From Pullichristensenella sp002068815 (lineage in GTDB: Bacteria; Bacillota; Clostridia; Christensenellales; Aristaeellaceae), in NCBI GenBank assembly GCA_040772885.1, contig JAXGXF010000009.1:21664-85663 (forward strand): 64,000 bases of DNA, written 5' to 3'. Under the pieces are notes generated by a model that was not told the DNA's origin, made no database searches, and saw only the letters and a list, made by a program, of their open reading frames with translations. Shown here piece by piece: positions 33,776 to 43,032 of this stretch; positions within the stretch are counted from its first letter, which is position 1, and every line of letters starts with the position of its first letter. A program made the translations under genes and the position numbers.

Positions 33776-34702
33776 ATGCTTCGTTACATTTTAAAGCGCC
33801 TGATCGCGGGCGTTTTGACCGTGATTGTGCTGATCACGATCTCGTTCTTTCTGATGCACATGATGCCCGGAGGGCCGTTCAGCCCGAGCGAGCAGAAGAA
33901 CGTGCCGCCGGAGCTGCTCGCGCGCGTCGCCGCGAAATACGGCCTGGACAGGCCGGTCGGTGAACAATATATCGAATACTGGAAGAACCTCTTGCGCGGC
34001 GATTTCGGCATCTCCTACAAGAAGCTCGACACAACCGTCAACGAGACGATCGCCTACGGGTTCCCGATCTCGATGCGCGTGGGGCTCGTCGCGGTGATCC
34101 TGTCGCTGGTCGTGGGCATACCGCTCGGGGTGATCGCGGCGATTCGGCGCGCGAAGCTCTGGGACCTCTCCGCGATGGCGTTCGCGACGATCGGCATCTC
34201 GGTTCCGGTGTTCGTGATCTCGATACTGCTCATGTACCTGTTCGCGGGCGTGCTCCAGTGGCTGCCGACCTACGGGCTTGCGAGCTGGCGGCACTACATC
34301 CTGCCGGTCGCGTGCCTGACGTTTACGCCGATCGCCTACATCGCCCGGCAGACGCGCTCCTCGATGCTCGAGGCTCTGGAGCAGGACTACGTGCGCACCG
34401 CGCGCGCGAAGGGGCTTCGGGAGAGCGCGGTCGTATTGAAGCACGCGCTCAAAAATGCGATCATGCCGGTCGTGATGTACTTAGGGCCGCTCGTCGCGGA
34501 GCTGCTCACGGGCTCGTTCGTCGTCGAGAAGCTGTTCTCGGTGCCGGGCATCGGCCGCTACTTCGTGCAGTCGATCAACGACCGCGACTACACGATGGTG
34601 CTCGGCATCACGATCTTCTTCGGCATATTCGTCATCGTCTGCAATCTGATCGCGGATATCGTCTACGCGCTGATCGACCCGCGCGTGAAGATTTCGGAAT
34701 AG
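33776..34702 (+). CDS. oppB: Peptide/nickel-type ABC transporter permease OppB
   Basis: 308 residues: N-terminal membrane anchor MLRYILKRLIAGVLTVIVL, extracytoplasmic loop, then the BPD_transp_1 domain with the EAA-type loop EALEQDYVRTARAKGLRESAV and GSFVVEKLFSVPGIGRYFV. Six transmembrane helices are visible. It is the first gene of oppBCDF; oppC follows after 13 bp. The imported compound may be an oligopeptide, nickel or a sugar; no binding protein is encoded here to tell. Confidence 0.92.
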   Translation: MLRYILKRLIAGVLTVIVLITISFFLMHMMPGGPFSPSEQKNVPPELLARVAAKYGLDRPVGEQYIEYWKNLLRGDFGISYKKLDTTVNETIAYGFPISMRVGLVAVILSLVVGIPLGVIAAIRRAKLWDLSAMAFATIGISVPVFVISILLMYLFAGVLQWLPTYGLASWRHYILPVACLTFTPIAYIARQTRSSMLEALEQDYVRTARAKGLRESAVVLKHALKNAIMPVVMYLGPLVAELLTGSFVVEKLFSVPGIGRYFVQSINDRDYTMVLGITIFFGIFVIVCNLIADIVYALIDPRVKISE

Positions 34703-34715
34703 GGGGGACGCCGAT

Positions 34716-35669
34716 ATGAACACACGGAGGAACATCCCGGACGCCGCCTCCTACGCGGCGCTTCCGAAGGAACTGTTCGAGCCCTCGTCCGCCTCCCAGC
34801 GCGACAACGAGCTGATTTCGCGGCCGAGCGTCACCTATTGGCAGGACGTCTGGCGGCGCTTCCGGCGCGACCCGCTCGCGGTCGGCGGGCTGTTTTTGAT
34901 CCTCGTGCTCGCGATCATGGCGATCGTGATCCCGATGGTCTCGCCGTACACGTACTCGGGCATGGATTTGTCCAGCATGAACCAGGGCCCGACCTGGCGC
35001 CACCCGGCCGGCACCGACCAGATGGGGCGCGACCAGTTCATCCGCATACTCTACGGCGCGCGCATCTCGCTCTCAATCGGCGTCGTCGCCGCGATCATCA
35101 ACTTCCTGATCGGCGTCGTCTACGGCGGCGTCTCGGGCTACCTCGGCGGGCGCGCGGACATGATCATGATGCGCATCGTCGATATTCTGATCAGCCTGCC
35201 GCAGCTTCTGTACATCGTGCTGATCATGCTGGTCCTGGGCTCGAACATGGTCAGCGTCATCATCGCTCTCTGCTTTGCCTCGTGGACGCGCACGGCGCGG
35301 GTCGTGCGCAGCGAGGTCATGCGGCTCAAGCACTCCGAATACGTGCTCGCGGCGCGTCTCTCCGGGGCGAAGGGCGCGCACATCCTGCGCAAGCACCTGA
35401 TCCCGAACGCGATGGGCCCGATCATCGTCTCGACCGCGTTTCTGATCCCGAACGCGATCTTCTCCGAGGCGTTTCTGTCGTTCCTGGGCATCGGCATACA
35501 GGCGCCGATGGCGAGCTGGGGCACGCTCGCGAACGACGCGATCCCGACGCTGCTCTCGAACCCGCACATGATGCTCTTCCCGGTGCTCATGATCTGCGTG
35601 ACGATGTTCTCGTTCAACTTCATCGGCGACGGCCTGCGCGACGCGCTCGACCCGCGCCTGAAAAGGTAG
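34716..35669 (+). CDS. oppC: Peptide/nickel-type ABC transporter permease OppC
   Basis: 317 residues with an extended cytosolic N-terminus (about 45 residues) carrying the OppC_N motif WRRFRRDPLAVGG, the conserved HPAGTDQMGRDQFIRILYGARISL loop, and the EAA loop RSEVMRLKHSEYVLAARLSGAKG. It forms the heterodimeric channel with OppB. It ends 8 bp before oppD. Confidence 0.93.
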   Translation: MNTRRNIPDAASYAALPKELFEPSSASQRDNELISRPSVTYWQDVWRRFRRDPLAVGGLFLILVLAIMAIVIPMVSPYTYSGMDLSSMNQGPTWRHPAGTDQMGRDQFIRILYGARISLSIGVVAAIINFLIGVVYGGVSGYLGGRADMIMMRIVDILISLPQLLYIVLIMLVLGSNMVSVIIALCFASWTRTARVVRSEVMRLKHSEYVLAARLSGAKGAHILRKHLIPNAMGPIIVSTAFLIPNAIFSEAFLSFLGIGIQAPMASWGTLANDAIPTLLSNPHMMLFPVLMICVTMFSFNFIGDGLRDALDPRLKR

Positions 35670-35677
35670 GTGCACCG

Positions 35678-36663
<986 letters not shown>

Positions 36664-36667
<4 letters not shown>

Positions 36668-37635
36668 GCGCCTTGATCGAGGTCAGGGGCCTCAGGATGC
36701 ACTTCCCGGTCGGCGGGAAGCTGTTTTTCGGCAGGCGGCGCACGCTGAAGGCGGTCGACGGCGTCGATTTCGCGGTCGAGCGCGGGAAGACGTTCGCGCT
36801 CGTCGGCGAGTCCGGCTGCGGCAAGACGACCGCCGGGCGCGCGATCGTTCGGCTCTATAAGCCGACCGCCGGCGAGATATTGTTCGAGGGCGCGGACATC
36901 GCCAAGCTCGAGGGCGACCAGCTCCTCCCCTACCGCCGCCGGATGCAGATGATCTTTCAGGACCCGTACGCGTCCTTGAACCCGCGGATGACGGTCGGCA
37001 GCATCGTGACCGAGCCCATGTGCGTGCAGGGCCTTTGCAGCTCCGACCGCGAGCGGATCGAGCGCGCGCGGGAATTGATCGAGCGCGTCGGGCTCAAGGA
37101 CGACCACCTGAGCCGCTACCCGCACGAGTTCTCCGGCGGCCAGCGCCAGCGCATCGGCATCGCGCGCGCGCTTTCGACGAACCCGGACTTCATCGTCTGC
37201 GACGAGCCGATCTCGGCGCTCGACGTGTCGATCCAGGCGCAGGTCGTCAACATGCTCGAGGAACTCCAGCAGTCGCTCGGGCTCACGTACCTGTTCGTGT
37301 CGCACGACCTGTCGATGGTCCGGCACATATCGCACGAGGTCGCGGTCATGTATTTGGGCCAGATCGTCGAGATCGCGCCGACGGACGAGCTGTTCAAACA
37401 CATGCAGCATCCCTACACCGTCGCGCTGCTCTCGGCCGTGCCGATCCCCGACCCCGACCGGCAGGGCGCGCACATCGTGCTCGAGGGCGACGTGCCCACG
37501 CCGATCGACCCGCCGCCGGGCTGCCCGTTCCTGTCGCGCTGCCGGGTATCGATGCCCGTGTGCAAGGGGCGGCGGCCGGAGCTCATAGACTTGGGAGGTG
37601 GGCACCGGGTCGCCTGCCACAGGATCGCCAAATAG
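36664..37635 (+). CDS. oppF: Peptide ABC transporter ATP-binding protein OppF
   Basis: 323 residues, GTG start overlapping oppD. Walker A LVGESGCGKTTAGRA, signature HEFSGGQRQRIGIARA, Walker B FIVCDEPISALD, H-loop VSHDLSMV. It has the same C-terminal cysteine-rich module (GCPFLSRCRVSMPVC, VACHRIAK). With OppD it forms the ATPase heterodimer. It is the last gene of the operon, followed by a terminator; no oppA gene is present on either side. Confidence 0.94.
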
Positions 37636-37645
37636 CCAAAACACG

Positions 37646-37675
37646 CGCAGGGGCGAAAGCCTCTGCGTTTTTGCG
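37646..37675 (+). terminator. Terminator of the opp operon
   Basis: CGCAGGGGC (37646-37654) pairs with GCCTCTGCG (37659-37667), one G-T pair, GAAA tetraloop, followed by TTTTT. Confidence 0.9.
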
Positions 37676-37704
37676 TTTACTTGAGGGGAAAAATGTGGTA
37701 TACT
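37676..37704 (+). promoter_or_regulatory. Promoter of the VTT-protein/fhs unit
   Basis: TTTACT (37676-37681), 17 bp, TATACT (37699-37704), directly after the opp terminator and 22 bp before the start. Confidence 0.75.
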
Positions 37705-37726
37705 ACAATTCAAGGGAGTCGTGAGA

Positions 37727-38437
37727 ATGCAGGAAAAGGGAGCGCGCCGGCCGTTCACCGAGGCGCACAAGAGGGCGCTGGGCATCGCGGCGATCGCGGC
37801 GTTTTTGCTGTTTCTGGGGGCCGTCGGGTACTTCATCGGGAGGCCGATGCTGCAATTCGTGTCCGAGCCGGAGGCGTTCCGCGCGTGGGTCGATTCGTCC
37901 GGGCTCTGGGGCCGCGCGCTGTTCGTCGGCATGGTCGTCTTGCAGGTGGTCGTCGCGCTGATCCCGGGCGAGCCGCTCGAGATCGGCGCGGGCTACGCGT
38001 TCGGCGCACTCGAGGGGACGATACTCTCGCTTACCGGCATCGTGCTCGGCAGCGCGCTCGTGTTCCAGTTCGTGCGTCGGTTCGGGGTCCGGCTCGTCGA
38101 GGTGTTCTTCCCGCGCGAGAGAATCCTCGAGGCGCGGTTTTTGAAGAACACGAAGCGGCTGAACCTGCTCACGTTCCTCGTGTTCCTGATCCCGGGCACG
38201 CCGAAGGACCTCTTGAGCTACTTCATCCCGCTGACGGGCATGCGGCTTCGGACGTGGCTTGTGATCACCGGCGCGGCGCGCGTCCCGTCGGTTCTGACCT
38301 CGACGGTGTTCGGAAACGCGCTGGGCATGCAGCAGTACTGGTTCGCAGGCATCGTGTTTTTGGCGGCGGCCGCGCTGAGCGCCGCCGGATTTCTGGCCTA
38401 CCGGCGCATGAGCCGCAGGCGCGAACCCAAGAATTGA
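37727..38437 (+). CDS. TVP38/TMEM64 family (VTT domain) membrane protein
   Basis: 236 residues with five or six hydrophobic segments and the VTT signature: LIPGEPLEIGAGYAFG and FLVFLIPGTPKDLLSYFIPLTGM. Members of this DedA-related superfamily are thought to act in lipid scrambling or transport across the membrane. The ATG at 37727 follows AGGGAG by 8 nt. The C-terminus is strongly basic (RRMSRRREPKN). fhs follows after 20 bp, but no functional link is evident. Confidence 0.85.
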   Translation: MQEKGARRPFTEAHKRALGIAAIAAFLLFLGAVGYFIGRPMLQFVSEPEAFRAWVDSSGLWGRALFVGMVVLQVVVALIPGEPLEIGAGYAFGALEGTILSLTGIVLGSALVFQFVRRFGVRLVEVFFPRERILEARFLKNTKRLNLLTFLVFLIPGTPKDLLSYFIPLTGMRLRTWLVITGAARVPSVLTSTVFGNALGMQQYWFAGIVFLAAAALSAAGFLAYRRMSRRREPKN

Positions 38438-38457
38438 GGTATGGAGGGAAGCCATCT

Positions 38458-40125
38458 ATGCTGACGGACATCCAGATCGCCCAATCGACCGAACTCACGG
38501 ACATCCGAACAGTCGCGGAAAGGGCCGGCATCGGGGAGGAATACCTCGAGCAGTACGGGCGGCACAAGGCGAAAATCGATCCGAAGCTGCTCTCGGATTC
38601 CCCTCGCGCGGACGGCAAGCTCGTGCTCGTGACGGCGATCACGCCGACGCCCGCGGGCGAGGGGAAGACGACGACGACGGTCGGGCTCGCCGACGCGCTT
38701 CGGCACATCGGCAGGAACAGCGTCGTGGCGCTTCGCGAGCCGTCGCTCGGGCCGGTGTTCGGCGTCAAGGGCGGCGCGGCGGGCGGCGGATACGCGCAGG
38801 TCGTGCCGATGGAGGACATCAACCTGCACTTCACCGGCGACTTCCACGCGGTCGGCGCGGCGAACAACCTGTTGGCGGCTCTGCTGGACAACCACATCTA
38901 CCAGGGCAACGCGCTCAACTTGGACCCGCGCAGGATCACCTGGCGGCGCTGCGTCGACATGAACGACCGCCAGCTTCGCTTCGTCGTCGACGGCCTCGGC
39001 GGGCGCATCAACGGCACGCCGCGCGAGGACGGGTACGACATCACGGTCGCCAGCGAAGTCATGGCGGTATTGTGCCTTTCGAGCGGCATCGAGGATTTGA
39101 AGGACAGGCTTTCGAAGATCATCGTCGGCTACACCTACGACGAAAAGCCCGTGACCGCCGGCGACCTCAGGGCCGCGGGCGCGATGGCGGCGCTTCTCAA
39201 GGACGCGCTGAAGCCGAACCTCGTGCAGACGCTCGAGCACACGCCGGCGCTGATCCACGGGGGGCCGTTTGCGAACATCGCGCACGGCTGCAACTCGGTG
39301 CTCGCGACGAAGATGGCATTAAAACTCGGCGACTACGCCGTCACCGAGGCGGGCTTCGGCGCCGACCTCGGCGCGGAGAAGTTCATCGACATCAAGTGCC
39401 GCATCGCGGGATTGAAGCCGTCCGCGGTCGTCGTCGTCGCGACGGTGCGCGCGCTGAAGCTGCACGGCGGGCTCTCGAAGGACGACCTGAAGCGCGAGGA
39501 CCTCGCCGCGCTCGAGAAGGGTCTGCCGAACCTGCTCCGGCACGTCAGGAACATCACCGAGGTATTCCGCCTCCCGTGCGTCGTCGCGATCAACCGCTTT
39601 CCGGACGACACCGGGGCGGAGCTCGCGCTGGTCGAAGAGAAATGCCGCGGGCTCGGCGTCAACGTCGCGCTCTCCGAGGTCTGGGCGAAGGGCGGCGCGG
39701 GCGGCGTCAAGCTCGCCGAGGAGGTCGTGCGGCTCTGCGAGGAGGAGCGCGGGTTCTCGTTCTGCTACGAGAGCGAGCTCTCGATCGAGCAGAAGCTGAA
39801 CGCGATCGCCCGGCGCGTCTACGGCGGCGCGGGCGTAGAATTGCTGCCCGCGGCGAAAAAGGTCGCCAAACAGCTCGCGGAGCTGGGCTTCGGCAATCTC
39901 CCGGTCTGCGTGGCCAAGACGCAGTACAGCTTCACCGACGACCCGAAATTCCTCGGCGCTCCGGAGGGGTTTACCGTGACCGTGCGGAACCTCAAGGTGT
40001 CCGCCGGCGCGGGCTTCGTCGTCGCGCTGACCGGCGACATCATGACGATGCCGGGCCTCCCGAGGGTGCCCGCGGCGGAGCAGATCGACGTCGACAAAGA
40101 GGGAAGGATAACCGGGCTGTTCTAA
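38458..40125 (+). CDS. fhs: Formate-tetrahydrofolate ligase
   Basis: ATP-dependent synthesis of 10-formyl-THF from formate, a step of one-carbon metabolism and of the Wood-Ljungdahl methyl branch. 555 residues, the family length. ATP loop TPTPAGEGKTTTTVGLAD, folate/formate region FTGDFHAVGAANNLLAALLDN, and EAGFGADLGAEKF. The ribosome binding site is GGAGGG 10 nt before the ATG. Acetogenesis cannot be concluded, since fhs is common in purine- and serine-metabolising Clostridia. Confidence 0.97.
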   Translation: MLTDIQIAQSTELTDIRTVAERAGIGEEYLEQYGRHKAKIDPKLLSDSPRADGKLVLVTAITPTPAGEGKTTTTVGLADALRHIGRNSVVALREPSLGPVFGVKGGAAGGGYAQVVPMEDINLHFTGDFHAVGAANNLLAALLDNHIYQGNALNLDPRRITWRRCVDMNDRQLRFVVDGLGGRINGTPREDGYDITVASEVMAVLCLSSGIEDLKDRLSKIIVGYTYDEKPVTAGDLRAAGAMAALLKDALKPNLVQTLEHTPALIHGGPFANIAHGCNSVLATKMALKLGDYAVTEAGFGADLGAEKFIDIKCRIAGLKPSAVVVVATVRALKLHGGLSKDDLKREDLAALEKGLPNLLRHVRNITEVFRLPCVVAINRFPDDTGAELALVEEKCRGLGVNVALSEVWAKGGAGGVKLAEEVVRLCEEERGFSFCYESELSIEQKLNAIARRVYGGAGVELLPAAKKVAKQLAELGFGNLPVCVAKTQYSFTDDPKFLGAPEGFTVTVRNLKVSAGAGFVVALTGDIMTMPGLPRVPAAEQIDVDKEGRITGLF

Positions 40126-40142
40126 AGGGCGCAAAAGGCGGC

Positions 40143-40174
40143 GGACGACCGGCGTTGCCGGTCGTCCGTCTTTT
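40143..40174 (+). terminator. Terminator after fhs
   Basis: Perfect 11-bp stem GGACGACCGGC (40143-40153) with GCCGGTCGTCC (40157-40167), 3-nt loop, then GTCTTTT. It abuts the stop codon of the convergent gene. Confidence 0.85.
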
Positions 40175-40905
40175 CATCGGAAGGACCATTTCTTCGATTT
40201 CGCGCGGTATTCCAGCCACTTGCCGATTTCCGAATTGCCCCTCTGCCGGTCCATCTCGCTGTGAATGGCCTCCTCCCAAAGGTCGACATCCCGCATGGGC
40301 AGGATTCGTATGCCCGTGTACTCCGACGACACCGTTCCCATTTCAAAATCGAGCACGGCGCCACCCTTGCTGTACTCGAAGACGGCGTCGAGCATCTCCT
40401 CCGGGATCGGCGCGAGGCCCCTCTTCCCGCCGAGAAAGTGTTCCCGTATCTTCCACGCAAGCGCCCGCCTGTACGCGCGGACATCGCGCATGTAGACCTT
40501 CGCCCAATAGTCGTCGTCGTGCGCGAGATACAGGTATTCGTTGCCGATCGAGCGGAGGAAGGGGCCTTCGAGCGGGCGCTTCATGTGCGCGGCGAACAGC
40601 AGCGCGGCGATCTCCGCGTCGGTCAGTTTCCTTATGCCCTCGCCTTCCGGAACGTCGACCCAGCAGAAATCCCCATAGCCGTATACCCATTCCCGCGCGA
40701 GTGCGGCCACGCCCTCGGGCGGTATGTATGCGAAATTGCTGCGCGCGTCGTACATCGCCTCCTGCGGACAGCCCTTCAGGATCAAGATGCCGCTCTGTTG
40801 GTTGAGCATGGCGGCCGCGAACGCCTTGAAATCCATGCCGGTCGAAAACACAAAGCCTTCCGCTTCGTCGACGCGGATAAAGCAGGGAGCTCCCCTCATG
40901 AACAT
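40174..40905 (-). CDS. Uncharacterised protein
   Basis: 243 residues that I do not recognise. It is soluble, without signal peptide or membrane segment, rich in aromatic and acidic residues. Visible stretches are RGAPCFIRVDEAEGFVFSTG, LKGCPQEAMYDARSNF, and AHDDDYWAKVYMRDVRAYRRALAWKIRE. No catalytic motif can be named. I chose the ATG at 40905 because GAGGT lies 7 nt upstream. It follows transketolase on the same strand after a 16-bp hairpin. Its codon usage matches its neighbours, so it is probably a real gene. Confidence 0.7.
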   Translation of the reverse strand: MFMRGAPCFIRVDEAEGFVFSTGMDFKAFAAAMLNQQSGILILKGCPQEAMYDARSNFAYIPPEGVAALAREWVYGYGDFCWVDVPEGEGIRKLTDAEIAALLFAAHMKRPLEGPFLRSIGNEYLYLAHDDDYWAKVYMRDVRAYRRALAWKIREHFLGGKRGLAPIPEEMLDAVFEYSKGGAVLDFEMGTVSSEYTGIRILPMRDVDLWEEAIHSEMDRQRGNSEIGKWLEYRAKSKKWSFR

Positions 40906-40920
40906 ATCGCTACCTCGGAT

Positions 40921-40958
40921 GACAGACGGCATGGCCTGCGCCGGCCATGCCGCCTGTC
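40921..40958 (-). repeat. Long inverted repeat between tkt and the downstream gene
   Basis: 16-bp stem (40921-40936 with 40943-40958, a single mismatch that is a G-U pair in the minus-strand RNA), 6-nt loop. No T run follows, so it is more likely an RNA-stability or processing element, or an inefficient terminator, than a full intrinsic terminator. Confidence 0.6.
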
Positions 40959-40965
40959 GCGGGAT

Positions 40966-42936
40966 TTACTTGACGAGCTTCCTCGCGGCCTCGGCGACGT
41001 TCTCGGACGTAAACCCGAACGCCTCGAAGAGCACCTTGTACGGCGCGGACGCGCCGAAGCGGTCCAGGCCGACGACCGCGCCGTCGAGCCCGACGTACTT
41101 GTGCCAGCCGAACGTCGCGGCGGCCTCGACGGCGACGCGCGCGCGGACGGCGGACGGGAGCACGGACTCCTTATACTCGGCGCTCTGGGCGTCGAACAGC
41201 TCGAACGACGGCATCGACACGACGCGCGCGTTGATCCCCTCGGCCTTCAAAATCGCCTGCGCGCCGACGCACTGTTCGACCTCGGAGCCGGAAGCCATCA
41301 GGATCGCATCCGGCGCGCCCTCGCAGTCGGAGAGCACGTAGCCGCCCTTGAGCGCGTCCTTCCCGCTGTTTTCGTAGAGCGGCAGGTCCTGCCGGGTGAG
41401 AACGAGCGCGACCGGGCGGTCGCCGGTCATCGCGGCGACCCATCCCGCGGCGGTCTCGCGGCTGTCGGCCGGGCGGAACACGACGAGCCCCGGCACGGCG
41501 CGAAGGCCCGCCAGGTGCTCGACCGGCTGGTGCGTCGGGCCGTCCTCGCCGACGCCGATCGAGTCGTGCGTCAGGATGTAGGGGATCGGCAGGTCCATGA
41601 TCGAGGCCATGCGCATCGCGTTTTTCATGTAGTCGGTGAACACGAAGAACGTCGCGCAGTACGGCCGCAGGCCGCCGTGCAGCTTGATGCCGTTCGAAAT
41701 CGCGGCCATCGCGTGCTCGCGGACGCCGAAGTGTATGTTCGCGCCGGCATAGTTTTCCGCGGAGAACTCGCCCTTCCCCTTCATCTCGCTCTTGTTCGAG
41801 GGCGCCAGGTCCGCGGAGCCGCCGAACAGGTTCGGCACGCGCTCGGCGAGCCGGTTCAGCAAGATGCCCGACGAGTTGCGCGTCGCGGCCTTGCCGTCAA
41901 ACGCCCAGAACGCGTCGTCGTGCAGCAGGTCGACCGGCAGCTCGCAGGAGTTCCAGACGTCCCACTCCTTCCTGAGCTCCGGGTACGCAACCGCATATTC
42001 GTCCATCAGCCGGTTCCACGCGGCCTCGGCCTCTGCGCCGCGCTTCGCCGCCTCGGCGGTCTGCTCGTAGACCTCTTGGGGCACGCAGAACGGCTCGCCC
42101 TCGGGCCAACCGAGCGCCTTCTTCGTGAGCTGGACGTTTTCCTCGCCGAGCGGCTCGCCGTGCGCGGACGCCTGCCCGGCCTTCGGGGAGCCGTAGCCGA
42201 TGTCGGTGTGGCAGACGATGAGCGTGGGCTTGTCCGACTTCTTCGCGAGCGTGATCGCGGCGTCGATCGGCGCCGGGCAGTTGCCGTCCGGAACGTCGAT
42301 CACGTTCCAGCCGTACGCGCGGAAGCGGGCCGGCACGTCCTCGCGGAACGCCAGGTCGGTCGAGCCCTCGATCGAAATCTCGTTGTCGTCGTAGAGCGCG
42401 ATCAGCTTGTTGAGCTTCAGCGTCCCCGCGAGCGAGCAGCACTCGTGCGAGATGCCCTCCATCATGCAGCCGTCGCCCAGAATCGCATAGGTGTAATGGT
42501 CGACGACCGGGAACCCCTCGCGGTTGAACTTCGCGGCGAGGCGCCTCTCGGCCATCGCCATGCCGACCGCGTTCGCGATGCCCTGCCCGAGCGGGCCGGT
42601 CGTCGTCTCGACGCCGGTCGTGTGCCTGTACTCCGGGTGGCCCGGCGTCTTCGAGCCGAACTGCCGGAACGCCTTCAAATCGTCGATCGAAAGCCCGTAG
42701 CCGAACAGGTGCAGAAGCGAATACAGGAGCATCGAGCCGTGGCCGGAGGACAGCACGAACCGGTCGCGGTCCAAGAACTTCGGGTTTTGGGGATTGTGCT
42801 TCATCTGCCGGCCCCAGAGCGCGTACGCCATCGACGCGGCGCCCATCGGCATCCCGGGGTGGCCGGACTTCGCCTTCTGTACGGCCTCCGCGCTCAGCAC
42901 GCGGATGGCATTGACGACCATCTGTTCCTTGTTCAT
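40966..42936 (-). CDS. tkt: Transketolase
   Basis: Thiamine-diphosphate enzyme of the non-oxidative pentose phosphate pathway, 656 residues, full length in one chain. N-terminal VLSAEAVQKAKSGHPGMPMGAA, TPP/Mg motif GDGCMMEGISHECCSLAG to IALYDDN, the pyrimidine-domain glutamate in FGVREHAMAAISNG, and the HDSIGVGEDGPTHQPVEHLA loop. AAGGAG precedes the ATG. Upstream, an extended -10 (TGGTAAAAT, 42968-42978 on the minus strand) with a poor -35 is the only promoter candidate. Confidence 0.97.
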   Translation of the reverse strand: MNKEQMVVNAIRVLSAEAVQKAKSGHPGMPMGAASMAYALWGRQMKHNPQNPKFLDRDRFVLSSGHGSMLLYSLLHLFGYGLSIDDLKAFRQFGSKTPGHPEYRHTTGVETTTGPLGQGIANAVGMAMAERRLAAKFNREGFPVVDHYTYAILGDGCMMEGISHECCSLAGTLKLNKLIALYDDNEISIEGSTDLAFREDVPARFRAYGWNVIDVPDGNCPAPIDAAITLAKKSDKPTLIVCHTDIGYGSPKAGQASAHGEPLGEENVQLTKKALGWPEGEPFCVPQEVYEQTAEAAKRGAEAEAAWNRLMDEYAVAYPELRKEWDVWNSCELPVDLLHDDAFWAFDGKAATRNSSGILLNRLAERVPNLFGGSADLAPSNKSEMKGKGEFSAENYAGANIHFGVREHAMAAISNGIKLHGGLRPYCATFFVFTDYMKNAMRMASIMDLPIPYILTHDSIGVGEDGPTHQPVEHLAGLRAVPGLVVFRPADSRETAAGWVAAMTGDRPVALVLTRQDLPLYENSGKDALKGGYVLSDCEGAPDAILMASGSEVEQCVGAQAILKAEGINARVVSMPSFELFDAQSAEYKESVLPSAVRARVAVEAAATFGWHKYVGLDGAVVGLDRFGASAPYKVLFEAFGFTSENVAEAARKLVK

Positions 42937-43032
42937 ACGCGTTAATCTCCTTCAGGTATTGCTGACCATCATTTTACCATATCCCCGGGCGGAACGCGAA
43001 GCGTTTTCCCGAATCTTATCCCGGATTTTCCG

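Noticed and set aside
42993..43012. GGAACGC/GCGTTTTCC dyad near tkt as a terminator of the phosphohexomutase gene
   Set aside because: The T run lies on the wrong strand for the minus-strand operon, and the stem is only about 5 bp.
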